A stretch of DNA of 64,000 nucleotides from Rhizobium nepotum 39/7 (GCF_000949865.1 NZ_JWJH01000007.1:1-64000); one strand, 5' to 3'. Counted from the first letter of the stretch, positions 9,711-20,306 are shown. Numbers and translations: made by a program. The notes: generated by a model not told the origin, from the letters alone.

Positions 9711-9732
9711 CTGGCGTTACTCTCCGAAATGT

Positions 9733-11040
9733 TCAGAGAATGTAGCGGGACAAATCCGTATCGGCGGCAAGATCACCGACATGTTTTTTGACGTATTCCT
9801 GATCGATCTTGACGGCGGAGCCGCCTCGATCCGGTGCGTTGAAGGAAATCTCGTCGAGAACACGCTCCATCACCGTCTGCAGGCGGCGCGCACCGATATT
9901 TTCGACCGACGAGTTAAGATGAACGGCCACATCGGCCAGAGCATCGATCGCATCGTCGGTGAAATCGAGGTCGAGTTCTTCCGTCGCCATCAGCGCCTTG
10001 TACTGGCGGATGAGGCTCGCTTCCGTCTCTGTCAGGATGCGGCGGAAATCCTCCTTCGTCAGCGGCTTCAGCTCGACGCGGATAGGCAGGCGACCCTGAA
10101 GCTCCGGCAGAAGGTCGGACGGCTTTGCCACATGGAACGCGCCGGATGCGATGAACAGGATGTGGTCCGTTTTCACCGGGCCATATTTCGTCGAAACCGT
10201 CGTGCCTTCGACCAGCGGCAGGAGATCGCGCTGCACACCTTCACGCGAGACGCCGGCACCCATGCCGCCATCGCGGGCGGCGATCTTGTCGATCTCGTCA
10301 AGAAAGACGATGCCGTCATTTTCCACCGACTTCACCGCTTCGCGCTGGATCATTTCATTGTCGAGCAGCTTGTCGGATTCGTCGCGGACGAGATCGATGT
10401 AGGATTTGGAGACCGTGGTGCGCACCTTCTTGGTACGACCGCCCATGGCCTTGCCGAACATTTCCGACAGGTTGAGAACGCCGATATTGGCGCCCGGCAT
10501 GCCGGGAATCTCAAAGCCGGGCATGCCCGAGCCGCTGTCTGCAACCTCGATGTCGATTTCTTTGTCGTCCAGCTCGCCATCGCGCAGCTTCTTGCGGAAG
10601 TTTTCGCGTGTCGCAGGAGAGGAGGTCGATCCGACAAGGGCGTCGAGCACCCGTTCTTCGGCGCTGGCATGCGCCTTTGCCTGAACTTCGGCGCGTTTCT
10701 TTTCACGTACGAGACCGATACCGATCTCGACCAGATCGCGGATGATCTGCTCGACATCGCGGCCGACATAACCGACTTCGGTAAATTTGGTCGCCTCGAC
10801 CTTGATGAAGGGCGCGCCGGCAAGCTTGGCAAGGCGGCGGGAAATCTCCGTCTTGCCGACACCGGTCGGCCCGATCATCAGAATGTTTTTCGGCATGACT
10901 TCGTCGCGCAGGCTCTCATCGAGTTGCTGGCGACGCCAGCGGTTGCGCAGCGCAATCGCGACCGCACGTTTCGCATCATGCTGGCCGATGATGTGGCGGT
11001 CGAGTTCCGAGACAATCTCCCGGGGAGAAAAAGTGGTCAT
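9733..11040 (-). CDS. hslU: HslU, ATPase/unfoldase subunit of the HslUV protease
   Basis: AAA+ unfoldase of 435 residues. Walker A is GPTGVGKT at 57-64; Walker B is in [13 protein letters not shown]; the conserved C-terminal tail LSRYIL docks into HslV. The intermediate (I) domain between the Walker motifs, about 140-220, is rich in charged and Gly residues ([20 protein letters not shown]). HslU hexamers unfold substrates and thread them into HslV in the cytoplasm, typically under heat stress. It lies downstream of hslV with an 86-base gap, the usual operon order, and ends at a strong terminator. Confidence 0.98.
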   Translation of the reverse strand: MTTFSPREIVSELDRHIIGQHDAKRAVAIALRNRWRRQQLDESLRDEVMPKNILMIGPTGVGKTEISRRLAKLAGAPFIKVEATKFTEVGYVGRDVEQIIRDLVEIGIGLVREKKRAEVQAKAHASAEERVLDALVGSTSSPATRENFRKKLRDGELDDKEIDIEVADSGSGMPGFEIPGMPGANIGVLNLSEMFGKAMGGRTKKVRTTVSKSYIDLVRDESDKLLDNEMIQREAVKSVENDGIVFLDEIDKIAARDGGMGAGVSREGVQRDLLPLVEGTTVSTKYGPVKTDHILFIASGAFHVAKPSDLLPELQGRLPIRVELKPLTKEDFRRILTETEASLIRQYKALMATEELDLDFTDDAIDALADVAVHLNSSVENIGARRLQTVMERVLDEISFNAPDRGGSAVKIDQEYVKKHVGDLAADTDLSRYIL

Positions 11041-11126
11041 TCTGTCCTCTCGGCTTTCCTGTTCCGACCGGCCATTCCGGCCCGGCCCACAGGACCCTTG
11101 GGTGAGAAATGGGGTGAGAAATATGC

Positions 11127-11651
11127 TTACTCGGCGTCGAGGGTTTCGATGACGAGGTTATGGTTGGTATAAACGCAGATATCGGCGGCTATATCGAGCG
11201 ACTTACGCGCCACCTCCTCTGCCGATTTGTCTGTGTCCATCATGGCGCGGGCGGCCGCAAAGGCGTAGTTGCCGCCGGAACCGATGGCGATTGCGCCATG
11301 TTCCGGTTCCAGCACGTCACCATTACCCGTGATGGCGAGTGTCGTGGATTTGTCGGCCACCAGCATCATGGCCTCGAGGTTGCGCAGATATTTGTCCGTG
11401 CGCCAGTCCTTCGCAAGCTCGACGGCCGCGCGCATCAACTGGCCGGGATATTGCTCGAGTTTCTTTTCGAGACGGTCGAGCAGCGTAAAGGCATCGGCCG
11501 TAGCACCGGCAAAACCGGCAATCACTTCACCCTTGCCGATGCGGCGAACCTTGCGGGCGTTGCCTTTCATGACGGTCTGGCCAAGGCTTACCTGACCATC
11601 GCCAGCCATGACGACCTTGCCGCCCTTCCTGACTGTAATAATCGTTGTCAT
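11127..11651 (-). CDS. hslV: HslV, peptidase subunit of the HslUV protease
   Basis: Proteasome-like threonine peptidase of 174 residues. The ATG at 11651 is preferred over a TTG one codon upstream because HslV is processed after Met to expose catalytic Thr2, giving [19 protein letters not shown]. The conserved [11 protein letters not shown] and [12 protein letters not shown] segments are present. Twelve subunits form the chamber fed by HslU. A GC-rich hairpin sits 37 bases upstream in the probable leader. The gene diverges from hisB. Confidence 0.98.
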   Translation of the reverse strand: MTTIITVRKGGKVVMAGDGQVSLGQTVMKGNARKVRRIGKGEVIAGFAGATADAFTLLDRLEKKLEQYPGQLMRAAVELAKDWRTDKYLRNLEAMMLVADKSTTLAITGNGDVLEPEHGAIAIGSGGNYAFAAARAMMDTDKSAEEVARKSLDIAADICVYTNHNLVIETLDAE

Positions 11652-11687
11652 CAAACACCTGTCTGCCCTGCCGGGCCTGCTGTTAAC

Positions 11688-11704
11688 GGGCCGGCATCCG
11701 GCCC
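11688..11704. promoter_or_regulatory. GC-rich hairpin in the hslV leader
   Basis: GGGCCGG-CAT-CCGGCCC, a perfect 7-bp stem with a 3-base loop between divergent hslV and hisB, 37 bases upstream of the hslV ATG. The hslVU leader of E. coli also has a stem-loop that stabilises the mRNA; a similar role here is only an analogy. A weak sigma70-like pair on the minus strand (TTGCAA at 11743-11738, 16 bases, TACATA at 11721-11716) could start a transcript containing it. Confidence 0.45.
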
Positions 11705-11854
11705 TTCTCGAGTTCTATGTAAGTTTGCTTTTCACGATTGCAAATCCTGCCCGCAACGCACCGTTTTGCGCAGATCGGGCAAGACGATGGAACAACTGGA
11801 TATTTGTGTCCCGTGCTGATAAGGAACGGCGACATTTTCACGGAGCGGCCACAG

Positions 11855-12451
11855 ATGGCAGAACGTAAAGGCGAGATCATCCGCAAGACCAACGAAACCT
11901 CGGTTTCGGTGCGCGTGGATATCGACGGCACCGGCAAATCGACAATTTCCACCGGCGTGGGATTTTTCGATCATATGCTGGACCAGCTCAGCCGCCATTC
12001 GCTGATCGACATGGACATCGATGTGAAAGGCGACCTGCATATCGACGACCACCACACCGTGGAAGATACCGGCATCGCCATCGGCCAGGCCATCGCCAAG
12101 GCGTTGGGCGACCGGCGCGGTATTACACGTTATGCCTCGCTCGATCTCGCCATGGATGAGACGATGACCAAGGCCGCCGTCGATATTTCCGGCCGTCCCT
12201 TCCTCGTGTGGAATGTGAACTTCTCTGCACCGAAGATCGGCACCTTCGATACCGAACTGGTGCGTGAATTCTTTCAGGCGCTAGCTCAGAATGCCGGCAT
12301 CACGCTGCATATCCTGAACCATTACGGCGCCAACAACCATCATATCGCCGAAACTTGCTTCAAGGCCGTTGCCCGCGTTCTTCGCGCGGCAACCGAGATC
12401 GACCCCAGGCAGGCAGGCCGCGTTCCCTCGACAAAGGGCATGCTGGCCTGA
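11855..12451 (+). CDS. hisB: Imidazoleglycerol-phosphate dehydratase
   Basis: Monofunctional dehydratase of 198 residues catalysing the sixth step of histidine synthesis (imidazole glycerol phosphate to imidazole acetol phosphate). Both duplicated metal-binding motifs are intact: HHTVED at 66-71 and HHIAE at 162-166. There is no fused phosphatase domain, as usual outside enterobacteria. The start at MAERKGEI was chosen by homology; the extended frame upstream lacks conserved sequence. First gene of the his run, diverging from hslV. Confidence 0.97.
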   Translation: MAERKGEIIRKTNETSVSVRVDIDGTGKSTISTGVGFFDHMLDQLSRHSLIDMDIDVKGDLHIDDHHTVEDTGIAIGQAIAKALGDRRGITRYASLDLAMDETMTKAAVDISGRPFLVWNVNFSAPKIGTFDTELVREFFQALAQNAGITLHILNHYGANNHHIAETCFKAVARVLRAATEIDPRQAGRVPSTKGMLA

Positions 12452-12474
12452 CCGCCAAAGCTGTCAGGAAGCCC

Positions 12475-12966
12475 ATGACAAGCTATCTCGTTCTGGAAGC
12501 CCCCAACGGGCCGGACAGGGACCACAAGACGACCCGTTTCATAGCAGACCGGTTCGTCTGGCTGGCTCTGATTGCGCCCTGGCTATGGCTGGCCGCAAAC
12601 CGGCTATGGCTGGCGGCAATCGTCGTCTTTACGATTCTCGTTCTGGCCGGCTGGGCGTCAATGTTACCCGGATTCGAACCGGTGAGCATTCTGTGCTGCG
12701 TCGCCATTGCCCTCCTCACCGCACTGGAAGGGCGCGATTTTCTTATTCGGCACCTGATCGGCAAGGGCTGGACGATGACCTCGATCATTTCCGCCCCTGA
12801 TCTTTCGAGTGCCGAAGAGATATATTTCTCCGGTCTCTCCGACACCGAAACGACGGAACAGCTGTCTCAGCCGGTGTGGACCCCCTCACCGCAAAAGAGC
12901 GGCGGCAAAAATTTCGCTAACGATCCCGCCGGATCGTTTCTTTTCGACTTGAATGGAAGGCGCTGA
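12475..12966 (+). CDS. DUF2628 family small membrane protein
   Basis: Protein of 163 residues with two or three hydrophobic helices between about residues 25 and 85 ([47 protein letters not shown]) and a polar, probably cytoplasmic C-terminal half. It fits the DUF2628 family, which occupies the same place in the histidine operon of many rhizobia. No catalytic motif is visible and the function is unknown. It lies 23 bases after hisB and 1 base before hisH, so it must be cotranscribed with the his genes. Confidence 0.8.
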   Translation: MTSYLVLEAPNGPDRDHKTTRFIADRFVWLALIAPWLWLAANRLWLAAIVVFTILVLAGWASMLPGFEPVSILCCVAIALLTALEGRDFLIRHLIGKGWTMTSIISAPDLSSAEEIYFSGLSDTETTEQLSQPVWTPSPQKSGGKNFANDPAGSFLFDLNGRR

Positions 12967-12967
12967 C

Positions 12968-13618
12968 ATGCGTGTCGCGATCATCGACTACGGTTCTGGC
13001 AACCTGCGTTCGGCCACCAAAGCTTTCGAGCGCGCCGCCCGCGAAGCCGGTATCAATGCAACCATCGACCTGACCGACAAGCCGGATCACGTCGCATCGG
13101 CGGACCGTATCGTCCTGCCTGGTGTCGGCGCCTATGCGGATTGCCGCGCCGGTCTCGATGCGGTTCCCGGCATGCATGAGGCGCTCATCGAAGCCGTCGA
13201 GAAAAAGGCCCACCCCTTCCTCGGTATCTGCGTCGGCATGCAGCTGATGTCCTCGCGCGGCTTGGAAAAGACTGTCAGCACAGGGCTTGGCTGGATCGAA
13301 GGCGACGTCATCGAGATGACCCCTTCCGATCCGACGCTTAAAATTCCGCAGATCGGCTGGAACACGCTGGAAATACGGCATGCCCATCCTCTGTTTGACG
13401 GCATCAGGACTGGCGCGGACGGCTTGCACGCCTATTTCGTGCATTCCTATCATCTGGCGGCGAAACATCCGGCGGATGTCATCGCCACCACCAGTTACGG
13501 TGGCGCGATGACGGCTTTCGTCGGCCGCGACAATATGGCGGGCGCCCAATTCCACCCGGAAAAAAGCCAGACGCTCGGCCTTGCCCTGATTTCCAATTTC
13601 CTGCGCTGGAAGCCCTGA
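12968..13618 (+). CDS. hisH: Imidazole glycerol phosphate synthase, glutaminase subunit HisH
   Basis: Class I glutamine amidotransferase of 216 residues. The triad is complete: nucleophile Cys88 in FLGICVGMQ, His196 and Glu198 in QFHPEKSQ. It releases ammonia from glutamine and channels it to HisF, which is encoded two genes downstream. The start at [12 protein letters not shown] is preferred over one five codons upstream because the family N-terminus begins there. Confidence 0.97.
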   Translation: MRVAIIDYGSGNLRSATKAFERAAREAGINATIDLTDKPDHVASADRIVLPGVGAYADCRAGLDAVPGMHEALIEAVEKKAHPFLGICVGMQLMSSRGLEKTVSTGLGWIEGDVIEMTPSDPTLKIPQIGWNTLEIRHAHPLFDGIRTGADGLHAYFVHSYHLAAKHPADVIATTSYGGAMTAFVGRDNMAGAQFHPEKSQTLGLALISNFLRWKP

Positions 13619-13619
13619 C

Positions 13620-14369
13620 ATGATCCTTTTTCCCGCAATCGATCTTAAAGACGGTGAGTGCGTTCGCCTGAAACTCGGCGATATGGACCAGGCTACCGTC
13701 TACAACACAGACCCAGGCGCGCAGGCGAAAGCCTTCGAGGACCAAGGTTTCGAGTGGCTGCATGTCGTTGATCTCAACGGTGCCTTCGCGGGCGAGACCG
13801 TGAATGGCGAGGCCGTCGACGCAATCCTCAAAGCCACGAAAAATCCGGTGCAGCTCGGCGGCGGCATCCGCAATCTCGACCATATCGAAGCGTGGCTGAG
13901 CCGTGGGCTGGCCCGCGTCATTCTCGGCACCGTGGCGGTACGTGATCCGGTTCTGGTTCTGGAAGCCTGCAAGCGTTTCCCAGGCCAGGTTGCCGTCGGC
14001 ATCGATGCCAAGGGCGGCAAGGTCGCCGTTGAGGGCTGGGCGGAAGCCTCGGAACTCGGCATCATCGAACTTGCCAAACGTTTCGAAGGTGCCGGCGTCG
14101 CCGCCATCATCTACACCGATATCGATCGGGACGGCATTCTGGCCGGCATCAACTGGGCCTCGACGCTTGAACTGGCGGATGCCGTGTCGATCCCGGTCAT
14201 CGCCTCCGGCGGCCTTGCCTCCATCGAAGACATCAAGCGCATGTTGCAGCCGGATGCTGCAAAGCTCGAGGGCGCAATTTCGGGCCGCGCGCTTTATGAT
14301 GGGCGCATCGATCCGCAGGAGGCGTTGGCGCTGATCAAGGCCGCCTCAGCCAAGGAGGCAAGAGCATGA
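13620..14369 (+). CDS. hisA: ProFAR isomerase HisA
   Basis: (Beta-alpha)8-barrel isomerase of 249 residues acting on the phosphoribosylformimino-AICAR ribotide (Amadori rearrangement, fourth step of histidine synthesis). Catalytic Asp8 lies in FPAIDLKDG, and the second half-barrel Asp in YTDIDRDG; phosphate-binding LGGGIRN and ASGGLAS loops are present. It starts 1 base after hisH and overlaps hisF by 4 bases, indicating translational coupling. Confidence 0.97.
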   Translation: MILFPAIDLKDGECVRLKLGDMDQATVYNTDPGAQAKAFEDQGFEWLHVVDLNGAFAGETVNGEAVDAILKATKNPVQLGGGIRNLDHIEAWLSRGLARVILGTVAVRDPVLVLEACKRFPGQVAVGIDAKGGKVAVEGWAEASELGIIELAKRFEGAGVAAIIYTDIDRDGILAGINWASTLELADAVSIPVIASGGLASIEDIKRMLQPDAAKLEGAISGRALYDGRIDPQEALALIKAASAKEARA

Positions 14370-15142
14370 CCCTCAAAGCCCGCGTTATTCCCTGCCTCGA
14401 TGTGAAAGACGGCCGTGTCGTCAAGGGCGTGAACTTCGTCGACCTGATTGATGCCGGCGATCCCGTCGAGGCGGCGAAAGCCTACGATGCGGCGGGAGCG
14501 GACGAACTCTGCTTTCTCGACATCACCGCCTCGTCCGACAATCGCGACACGATTTTCGACGTCGTATCTCGCACCGCCGACCATTGCTTCATGCCGTTGA
14601 CTGTCGGCGGCGGCGTCCGCGCCGTCGCGGATATCCGCAAGCTGCTTCTCTGCGGTGCCGACAAGGTCTCGATCAATTCTGCAGCGGTGAAGGACCCCGA
14701 CTTCGTTGCGCAGGCGGCCGACAAGTTCGGCAACCAGTGCATCGTCGTCTCCATCGACGCCAAAAAGGTTTCGAAGGACGGGGAAGCGGGCCGCTGGGAA
14801 ATCTTCACCCATGGCGGACGCCAGCCGACCGGTATCGACGCCGTGGAATTCGCCGTCAAAATGGTCGAACGCGGTGCCGGCGAACTGCTCGTCACCTCGA
14901 TGGACCGCGACGGCACCAAAAGCGGATACGATATCGGCCTGACCCGCAGCATTGCCGATCAGGTTCGTGTGCCCGTCATCGCCTCGGGCGGCGTCGGAAC
15001 GCTGGACGATCTGGTGGCCGGGGTTCGTGATGGTCACGCAACCGCAGTGCTTGCCGCTTCGATCTTCCACTTCGGCACCTATTCGATCGGTGAAGCCAAG
15101 ACCTATATGGCAGAGCATGGCATCGCCATGCGTCTCGGCTGA
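14366..15142 (+). CDS. hisF: Imidazole glycerol phosphate synthase, cyclase subunit HisF
   Basis: Barrel enzyme of 258 residues, paralogue of HisA. Catalytic Asp12 is in IPCLDVKDG and the second Asp in [18 protein letters not shown] and ASGGVG bind the substrate phosphates. With HisH it converts PRFAR and ammonia to imidazole glycerol phosphate and AICAR. The ATG overlaps the hisA stop (ATGA). Confidence 0.98.
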   Translation: MTLKARVIPCLDVKDGRVVKGVNFVDLIDAGDPVEAAKAYDAAGADELCFLDITASSDNRDTIFDVVSRTADHCFMPLTVGGGVRAVADIRKLLLCGADKVSINSAAVKDPDFVAQAADKFGNQCIVVSIDAKKVSKDGEAGRWEIFTHGGRQPTGIDAVEFAVKMVERGAGELLVTSMDRDGTKSGYDIGLTRSIADQVRVPVIASGGVGTLDDLVAGVRDGHATAVLAASIFHFGTYSIGEAKTYMAEHGIAMRLG

Positions 15143-15157
15143 TTGCAGGAACCTCTC

Positions 15158-15481
15158 ATGAGCGCATTTTCCCTTTCCGATCTGGAACGCATCGTCGCGA
15201 CACGCGCCGCCGCATCTCCTGACGAATCCTGGACAGCCAAACTCGTTGCGGCGGGCCAGGAACGTGCGGCGAAAAAACTCGGCGAAGAGGCGGTTGAGGC
15301 CGTTATCGCCGCCATCGCGAAAGACCGCGACGGGCTGACGAACGAGGCCGCCGATCTGCTTTATCATCTGCTGGTGGTGCTGAAGATTGCCGATATCCCC
15401 CTGGACGACGTTTTTGCCGAACTGGAGCGCCGAACCGGACAGACGGGGCTTGCGGAAAAGGCGGCGAGGCCGACATCATGA
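15158..15481 (+). CDS. hisE: Phosphoribosyl-ATP pyrophosphatase HisE
   Basis: All-alpha MazG-like pyrophosphohydrolase of 107 residues, second step of histidine synthesis. The [14 protein letters not shown] and [11 protein letters not shown] segments carry the acidic metal ligands. It is a separate protein, not fused to HisI, as is common in alphaproteobacteria. The ATG at 15158 ([10 protein letters not shown]) follows hisF by 15 bases. Its stop overlaps an ATG in frame with coaA. Confidence 0.95.
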   Translation: MSAFSLSDLERIVATRAAASPDESWTAKLVAAGQERAAKKLGEEAVEAVIAAIAKDRDGLTNEAADLLYHLLVVLKIADIPLDDVFAELERRTGQTGLAEKAARPTS

Positions 15482-15510
15482 ATGTAAAGGCAGGCAGCGG
15501 GGAGAGAGGC

Positions 15511-16479
15511 ATGCCGAGTACACTCGATCATTTCCGGCCGGATGAATATTCGCCCTATCACTTCTTCAGTTCGGAAGAATGGGCGAAATTTCGAGCCGAC
15601 ACGCCGCTTACCCTCTCCGGCGACGAGGTGAAAAGGCTGCGTTCGCTGGACGATCCGATCGACCTCGACGAAGTGCGGCGGATCTACCTGTCGTTGTCGC
15701 GCCTCCTGTCATCGCATGTGGAGGCATCGCAGCTGCTTTTCGAACAGCGCAACCGCTTTCTGAACATGGCGGATATCAACAAGACGCCATTCGTCATCGG
15801 CATTGCCGGTTCGGTGGCCGTTGGAAAGTCAACGACGGCGCGTATCCTGAAGGAGCTTCTGGCCCGCTGGCCCTCCAGCCCGAAGGTCGATCTCATCACC
15901 ACTGACGGGTTTCTTTACACGAACGAGGTGCTTCGGCGCGAGAACCTGATGGAGCGCAAGGGGTTTCCGGAAAGCTACGATATCGGCGCCCTGCTGCGTT
16001 TTCTCTCGGCGATAAAGGCGGGCCAGCCGAATGTGAAGGCGCCACGTTATTCGCACCTGACCTATGACGTGCTGCCGAACGAATTCACGGTCATCGACCG
16101 GCCGGATATATTGATCTTCGAAGGCATCAATGTGCTGCAGTCGCGCGATCTGCCGGCGGGCGGGCGGATCGTGCCGATCGTTTCCGACTTCTTCGATTTC
16201 GCGATCTATATCGACGCCGATGAGGACTTCATTCACAATTGGTATGTGAACCGGTTCATGAACCTGCGGCAAACCGCGTTCCGCGACCCTAATTCATTCT
16301 TCAACCGCTATGCGTCGATCAGCGAAGAAGCGGCGCTCAGTATTGCCGAGGGTCTCTGGCAGAATATCAACCTGAAGAACCTGCGCCAGAACATCGTGCC
16401 GACGCGTCCGCGTGCCGACCTCATCTTGCGCAAGGGAAAGAACCACCTGATCGACACGGTGGCGCTTCGCAAATTGTGA
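15511..16479 (+). CDS. coaA: Pantothenate kinase, type I
   Basis: Type I CoaA that phosphorylates pantothenate in the first step of CoA synthesis. With this start it has 322 residues; an in-frame ATG at 15478 overlapping the hisE stop would add 11. The start at MPSTLDHF is preferred for its strong ribosome binding site (GGGGAGAGAGGC). The P-loop GSVAVGKST is at about 100-108, followed by the family segment TTDGFLYTN. It ends the his gene run and is probably cotranscribed with it. A hairpin without T-run follows at 16482-16502. Confidence 0.94.
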   Translation: MPSTLDHFRPDEYSPYHFFSSEEWAKFRADTPLTLSGDEVKRLRSLDDPIDLDEVRRIYLSLSRLLSSHVEASQLLFEQRNRFLNMADINKTPFVIGIAGSVAVGKSTTARILKELLARWPSSPKVDLITTDGFLYTNEVLRRENLMERKGFPESYDIGALLRFLSAIKAGQPNVKAPRYSHLTYDVLPNEFTVIDRPDILIFEGINVLQSRDLPAGGRIVPIVSDFFDFAIYIDADEDFIHNWYVNRFMNLRQTAFRDPNSFFNRYASISEEAALSIAEGLWQNINLKNLRQNIVPTRPRADLILRKGKNHLIDTVALRKL

Positions 16480-16528
16480 AAGATGCCGCGCAAGGCGGCA
16501 TCTCGATAGCAGCGGTTAAAACCCGTTC

Positions 16529-16981
16529 TTACGCAAGGTCCGGGATACGCAGGACCTGTCCGGGATAGATTTTATCGGGATGGGTCAGCATCGGCTTGTT
16601 GGCTTCGAAGATGATGTTGTTCTTGCCGCCATTTGCCTTGCCATACTGGGCTTCCGCGATCTTCCAGAGATTGTCGCCCTTCTTGACCGTGTATAAGACG
16701 GGCTCCTTCGCCGGTGCCGCAGCCACTGTCAGCTCGCCGGCCTCGACCTTGGAAATGCCGAGCGTATTGCCGACTGCTATGACCGCTTTTTCGAAAGCGG
16801 ACTGATCGGCCACTTCGCCCTTCAGAACGACCTTGTCATCCACCACCTCGACCTGAACCTTGTCCGTGCCGAGATCATGGGAAGCGAGTTCCTTTTTGAC
16901 CGCTTCAACATCGGGGGCATCATCGCCACCGCCGATACCAAGCTTTTTTCCCGCGTCCTTGATGAAACTGAATAGACCCAT
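16529..16981 (-). CDS. kbp: Kbp/YgaU-like BON-LysM protein
   Basis: Protein of 150 residues: a MGLFSFIKDAGKKLG N-terminus without signal peptide, a BON domain at about 24-85 and a LysM domain at about 95-147 (YTVKKGDNLWKIAEAQYG to KIYPGQVLRIP). Length, order and both ends closely resemble E. coli Kbp (YgaU), a cytoplasmic potassium-binding protein. By analogy it binds K+, though a wall-associated role cannot be excluded because of LysM. Monocistronic, convergent with coaA. Confidence 0.85.
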   Translation of the reverse strand: MGLFSFIKDAGKKLGIGGGDDAPDVEAVKKELASHDLGTDKVQVEVVDDKVVLKGEVADQSAFEKAVIAVGNTLGISKVEAGELTVAAAPAKEPVLYTVKKGDNLWKIAEAQYGKANGGKNNIIFEANKPMLTHPDKIYPGQVLRIPDLA

Positions 16982-17068
16982 AGCACCCTCCTTGGTTGTA
17001 GAGAGGCTTACCAGACGATATATGAAGCTCTATGACAAGTGCGAAACATTTTGCCATCCAGCTGCGAC

Positions 17069-17503
17069 CTAGTCGCCTGATGGCTTGCCACGCATTTTCT
17101 TGACGTCCGAGCGTCCGGATTTCGCCTTGAGGCGGCGCTCGACCGAGCCTTTGGTGGGCTTGGTGGCCTTGCGCACCGGTGGCGGCGGGGCGGCTGCTTC
17201 AAGGATCAGTTCCTTCAGCCTTTCGCGGGCATCTTCGCGATTGCGCTCCTGGCTGCGAAACCGGCTCGCCTCGAGCATCAGAACGCCTTCTTTCGAAACA
17301 CGCCGGCCACCCAGGCGCAGGGCATTTGCCTTCACCCGGTCCGACAGGGAGGGCGAATTGGCGATATCAAAAAACAGCTGAACCGCCGTCGAGACCTTGT
17401 TGACGTTCTGGCCACCCGGCCCACCGGCCAGCACGAATTGCTCCGTCAGCTCCCAGCCGGCGATGGTGATACGGTTATTGATGTAAAGCGGGTCGCTGGC
17501 CAT
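17069..17503 (-). CDS. arfB: Alternative ribosome-rescue factor ArfB (YaeJ)
   Basis: Peptidyl-tRNA hydrolase of 144 residues related to class I release factors. The catalytic GGQ is at 30-32 in AGGPGGQNVNKVST. The C-terminal tail is basic (ERRLKAKSGRSDVKKMRGK), as needed to enter the empty mRNA channel of a stalled ribosome. There is no codon-recognition domain, so it is not PrfA/PrfB. The start MASDPLYI was chosen; the 22 upstream codons are unlike the family. Confidence 0.93.
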   Translation of the reverse strand: MASDPLYINNRITIAGWELTEQFVLAGGPGGQNVNKVSTAVQLFFDIANSPSLSDRVKANALRLGGRRVSKEGVLMLEASRFRSQERNREDARERLKELILEAAAPPPPVRKATKPTKGSVERRLKAKSGRSDVKKMRGKPSGD

Positions 17504-17573
17504 GATCTTTCTCCGCGCCGGTGATGCCACAGATCGCAAAAAATGAAAACAGCCGACAAAATGAAACAAGCAG

Positions 17574-17604
17574 GCAAAAAGAAACCCGGCACAAGGCCGG
17601 GTTC
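17574..17604 (-). terminator. Terminator of pckA
   Basis: AACCCGGC/GCCGGGTT stem with a 5-base loop, followed on the minus strand by TCTTTTTG, about 27 bases after the pckA stop. Confidence 0.85.
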
Positions 17605-17630
17605 CCTCCCCCTCACGTATGAGGCTTCAT

Positions 17631-19241
17631 TCATTCAGCCGCAAGCAGCAGGCCGGGTGCCGCATCGCGAACCTTGCTGTCGACATGATCCTCGAACTTG
17701 GTGAAGTTGGTGACAAACATCGACACCAGCTTCTTCGCCTGCGCATCATAGGCTGCGCCATCGGCCCAGGTCGAACGCGGATCGAGGATTGCGCTGTCCA
17801 CGCCTTCCAGCGACAGGGGCACGGCGAAACCGAAATTCGCATCGGTGCGGAATTCGGCACCCTTCAGTTCGCCGGTGAGAGCAGCCGTCAGAAGCGCGCG
17901 CGTCGCCTTGATGGGCATGCGCTTGCCGATGCCGTAGGCACCACCGGTCCAGCCGGTGTTGACCAGCCAGCAATCCACGCCATGCTTGCCGATCAGCTCG
18001 CGCAGCAGGTTGCCGTATTCCGCCGGGTGGCGCGGCATGAAGGGCGCACCGAAGCAGGTGGAGAAGGTCGCTTCCGGCTCCGTCACGCCTTTTTCCGTGC
18101 CCGCGACCTTTGCCGTGTAACCGGACAGGAAGTGGTACATGGCCTGTTCCGGCGTCAGACGGGCAATCGGCGGCAGCACGCCGAAGGCATCCGCCGTCAG
18201 CATGATGATCGTCTTCGGATGACCGGCAAGGCCCGTTTCCGATGCATTCGGAATGAAGTGCAGCGGATAGGCGCTGCGGGTGTTTTCCGTCAGCGAGTTG
18301 TCGTTGAAATCAGGAACGCGGTTTTCGTCCAGCACGACGTTTTCGAGAACCGTGCCGAAACGGCGGGTCGCGGCGTAGATTTCCGGTTCGGCTTCCGCCG
18401 AAAGCTTGATTGCCTTGGCGTAGCAACCGCCTTCGAAGTTGAAGATGCCGTGCTCGCCCCAGCCGTGTTCGTCATCGCCGATCAGCGTGCGCGACGGATC
18501 AGCCGAAAGCGTGGTCTTGCCGGTGCCGGAAAGGCCGAAGAACACAGCGGAATCACCCTCAGGGCCGACATTGGCCGAGCAATGCATCGGCATGACGCCC
18601 TTTGCCGGCAGGAGATAGTTCAGAACCGTGAAGACCGACTTCTTGTTTTCGCCGGCATAGGAGGTGCCGCCGATGAGGACGAGACCATTGGTGAGATCGC
18701 AAGCGATCACGGTTTCCGAACGGACGCCGTGACGGGCCGGATCGGCCTTGAAGCTCGGCAGATTGATGATGGTCAGCTTTTGGCTGAAACCCGCCAGCTT
18801 CTCCCGCTTCGGCCGGATCAAAAGGTTGCGGATGAACAGCGAATGCCAGGCAAGCTCGGTGACGACGCGTGTCGGCAAAGCGTTTTCCTCATCGGCGCCG
18901 CCGATCAGGTCCTGAACATAGAGCGTCTTGCCGGCGGCATGGGCCAGCATATCCTGGCGCAGCAATGCGAAATTTTCCGGCGACAGCGGCTTGTTGTTGT
19001 CCCACCAGATGGTGTCTTCGGTGGAGGCATCGCGGACGACGAATTTGTCCTTCGGCGAACGGCCCGTATGCTGACCGGTGACGGCGCGCAGCGCGCCATC
19101 GATGGTCAGTTCGGCTTCGCCGTTGCGGATCGCCTCTTCGTATAATTCGCCTTCGTTGAGGTTATAAAAGACGCGGGAAGCCTCGCCGAGTCCGAGTTTC
19201 TCAACTCCATTGGCAGGATTATGAACCCCAAGCTCGTTCAT
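17631..19241 (-). CDS. pckA: Phosphoenolpyruvate carboxykinase (ATP)
   Basis: ATP-dependent PEP carboxykinase of 536 residues: oxaloacetate + ATP to PEP + CO2, the entry step of gluconeogenesis. The kinase-1 P-loop GLSGTGKT is at 236-243; the substrate-binding TGRSPKDKF segment is at 59-67 and the FEGGCYAK metal/nucleotide region near 269-276. It diverges from chvI. In Agrobacterium and Sinorhizobium pckA sits beside the ChvGI system and is reported to respond to acid and carbon source. The gap upstream holds two LacI-type palindromes. Confidence 0.97.
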   Translation of the reverse strand: MNELGVHNPANGVEKLGLGEASRVFYNLNEGELYEEAIRNGEAELTIDGALRAVTGQHTGRSPKDKFVVRDASTEDTIWWDNNKPLSPENFALLRQDMLAHAAGKTLYVQDLIGGADEENALPTRVVTELAWHSLFIRNLLIRPKREKLAGFSQKLTIINLPSFKADPARHGVRSETVIACDLTNGLVLIGGTSYAGENKKSVFTVLNYLLPAKGVMPMHCSANVGPEGDSAVFFGLSGTGKTTLSADPSRTLIGDDEHGWGEHGIFNFEGGCYAKAIKLSAEAEPEIYAATRRFGTVLENVVLDENRVPDFNDNSLTENTRSAYPLHFIPNASETGLAGHPKTIIMLTADAFGVLPPIARLTPEQAMYHFLSGYTAKVAGTEKGVTEPEATFSTCFGAPFMPRHPAEYGNLLRELIGKHGVDCWLVNTGWTGGAYGIGKRMPIKATRALLTAALTGELKGAEFRTDANFGFAVPLSLEGVDSAILDPRSTWADGAAYDAQAKKLVSMFVTNFTKFEDHVDSKVRDAAPGLLLAAE

Positions 19242-19580
19242 GACGCGTTCCTTGTTAATGACGATAAGGCCGTTGAAATTTGAACGGAAAATACGTGGCA
19301 GCTTTTAGAAACGCAAGAGTGAAACTTTAAATAATTGAGTGATTTCAATATATTAATCGATTTAAAAGATTTTATTTCTTTTTAAATCGGTTGAAGACGC
19401 ATTAAAATCCAGCTGTGGCGTTTTCCCGGAAATGGCCTCTCCGCGCCCTGCGATTTTACCGCGAGTTTTCCTTTGCCACAATTTGTTCCACCTTTATACT
19501 CATGAGAGTGGCTCGCGGCGCGCAACCTAGGCTGGGTGAATGTCGGGAGTTATGAGAAAATGACGATGGAGACCAACTAC
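19242..19580. promoter_or_regulatory. pckA/chvI divergent intergenic region with twin palindromes
   Basis: 339 bases without a gene, carrying the divergent promoters. An AT-rich block (about 19318-19400) contains a perfect 10-bp inverted repeat CGATTTAAAA (19358-19367) / TTTTAAATCG (19380-19389). The same block can be read as two LacI-type operators with central CG, TTAATCGATTTAA and TTTAAATCGGTTGAA, centred about 30 bp apart. A LacI-family gluconeogenesis regulator (PckR) is known in Sinorhizobium; assigning these sites to it is inference. The rest shows only the GGAG ribosome binding site of chvI. Confidence 0.5.
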
Positions 19581-20306
19581 ATGCAGACTATCGCGCTTGT
19601 CGACGATGACCGGAATATTCTTACTTCGGTATCGATCGCGCTCGAAGCCGAAGGCTACCGGGTCGAAACGTATACGGACGGCGCCTCCGCGCTTGACGGG
19701 TTGATCGCCCGTCCGCCGCAGCTCGCCATTTTCGACATCAAGATGCCCCGCATGGACGGCATGGAGCTTTTGCGGCGTCTTCGCCAGAAATCGGATATTC
19801 CCGTTATCTTCCTGACTTCCAAGGATGAAGAGATCGATGAATTGTTCGGCCTGAAGATGGGCGCCGACGATTTCATCACAAAACCCTTCTCGCAGCGCCT
19901 TCTGGTGGAGCGCGTCAAGGCCATCCTGCGCCGCGCCAGCAGCCGCGAGGCTTCCGCCGCAACCGGCAGCACGCAGAAACCGACTGCTGATCAACAGGCA
20001 CGGACGCTGGAACGCGGCCAGCTCGCCATGGATCAGGAACGCCACACCTGCACCTGGAAGGGTGAGCCGGTAACGCTCACCGTTACCGAATTCCTCATCC
20101 TGCATTCGCTTGCACAGAGGCCGGGCGTGGTGAAAAGCCGCGACGCGCTGATGGATGCCGCCTATGACGAACAGGTCTATGTGGACGATCGCACGATCGA
20201 CAGCCACATCAAGCGCCTTCGCAAGAAGTTCAAACTGGTCGATGGCGACTTCGATATGATTGAAACGCTTTATGGCGTAGGATATCGCTTCCGCGAAGCG
20301 GCTTGA
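19581..20306 (+). CDS. chvI: Response regulator ChvI
   Basis: OmpR-family response regulator of 241 residues. Acidic pocket Asp8-10, phospho-acceptor Asp52 in [11 protein letters not shown], Lys at TKPFS; the C-terminal winged helix carries [10 protein letters not shown] and the end [10 protein letters not shown]. The start [10 protein letters not shown] was chosen because it gives the known ChvI length and has GGAG 13 bases upstream; longer in-frame starts exist. With ChvG it controls envelope, succinoglycan, motility, acid-response and virulence genes in Agrobacterium. Confidence 0.96.
   Translation: MQTIALVDDDRNILTSVSIALEAEGYRVETYTDGASALDGLIARPPQLAIFDIKMPRMDGMELLRRLRQKSDIPVIFLTSKDEEIDELFGLKMGADDFITKPFSQRLLVERVKAILRRASSREASAATGSTQKPTADQQARTLERGQLAMDQERHTCTWKGEPVTLTVTEFLILHSLAQRPGVVKSRDALMDAAYDEQVYVDDRTIDSHIKRLRKKFKLVDGDFDMIETLYGVGYRFREAA

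Noticed and set aside
9697..11172. 491-codon open frame opposite hslU
   Set aside because: Antisense shadow; no ribosome binding site or recognisable domain, and hslU is certain.
16482..16502. GATGCCG/CGGCATC hairpin after coaA as a terminator
   Set aside because: A clear hairpin, but no T-run follows in either direction, so termination is not supported.
17619..19145. 508-codon open frame opposite pckA
   Set aside because: Antisense shadow of pckA with no recognisable motif.
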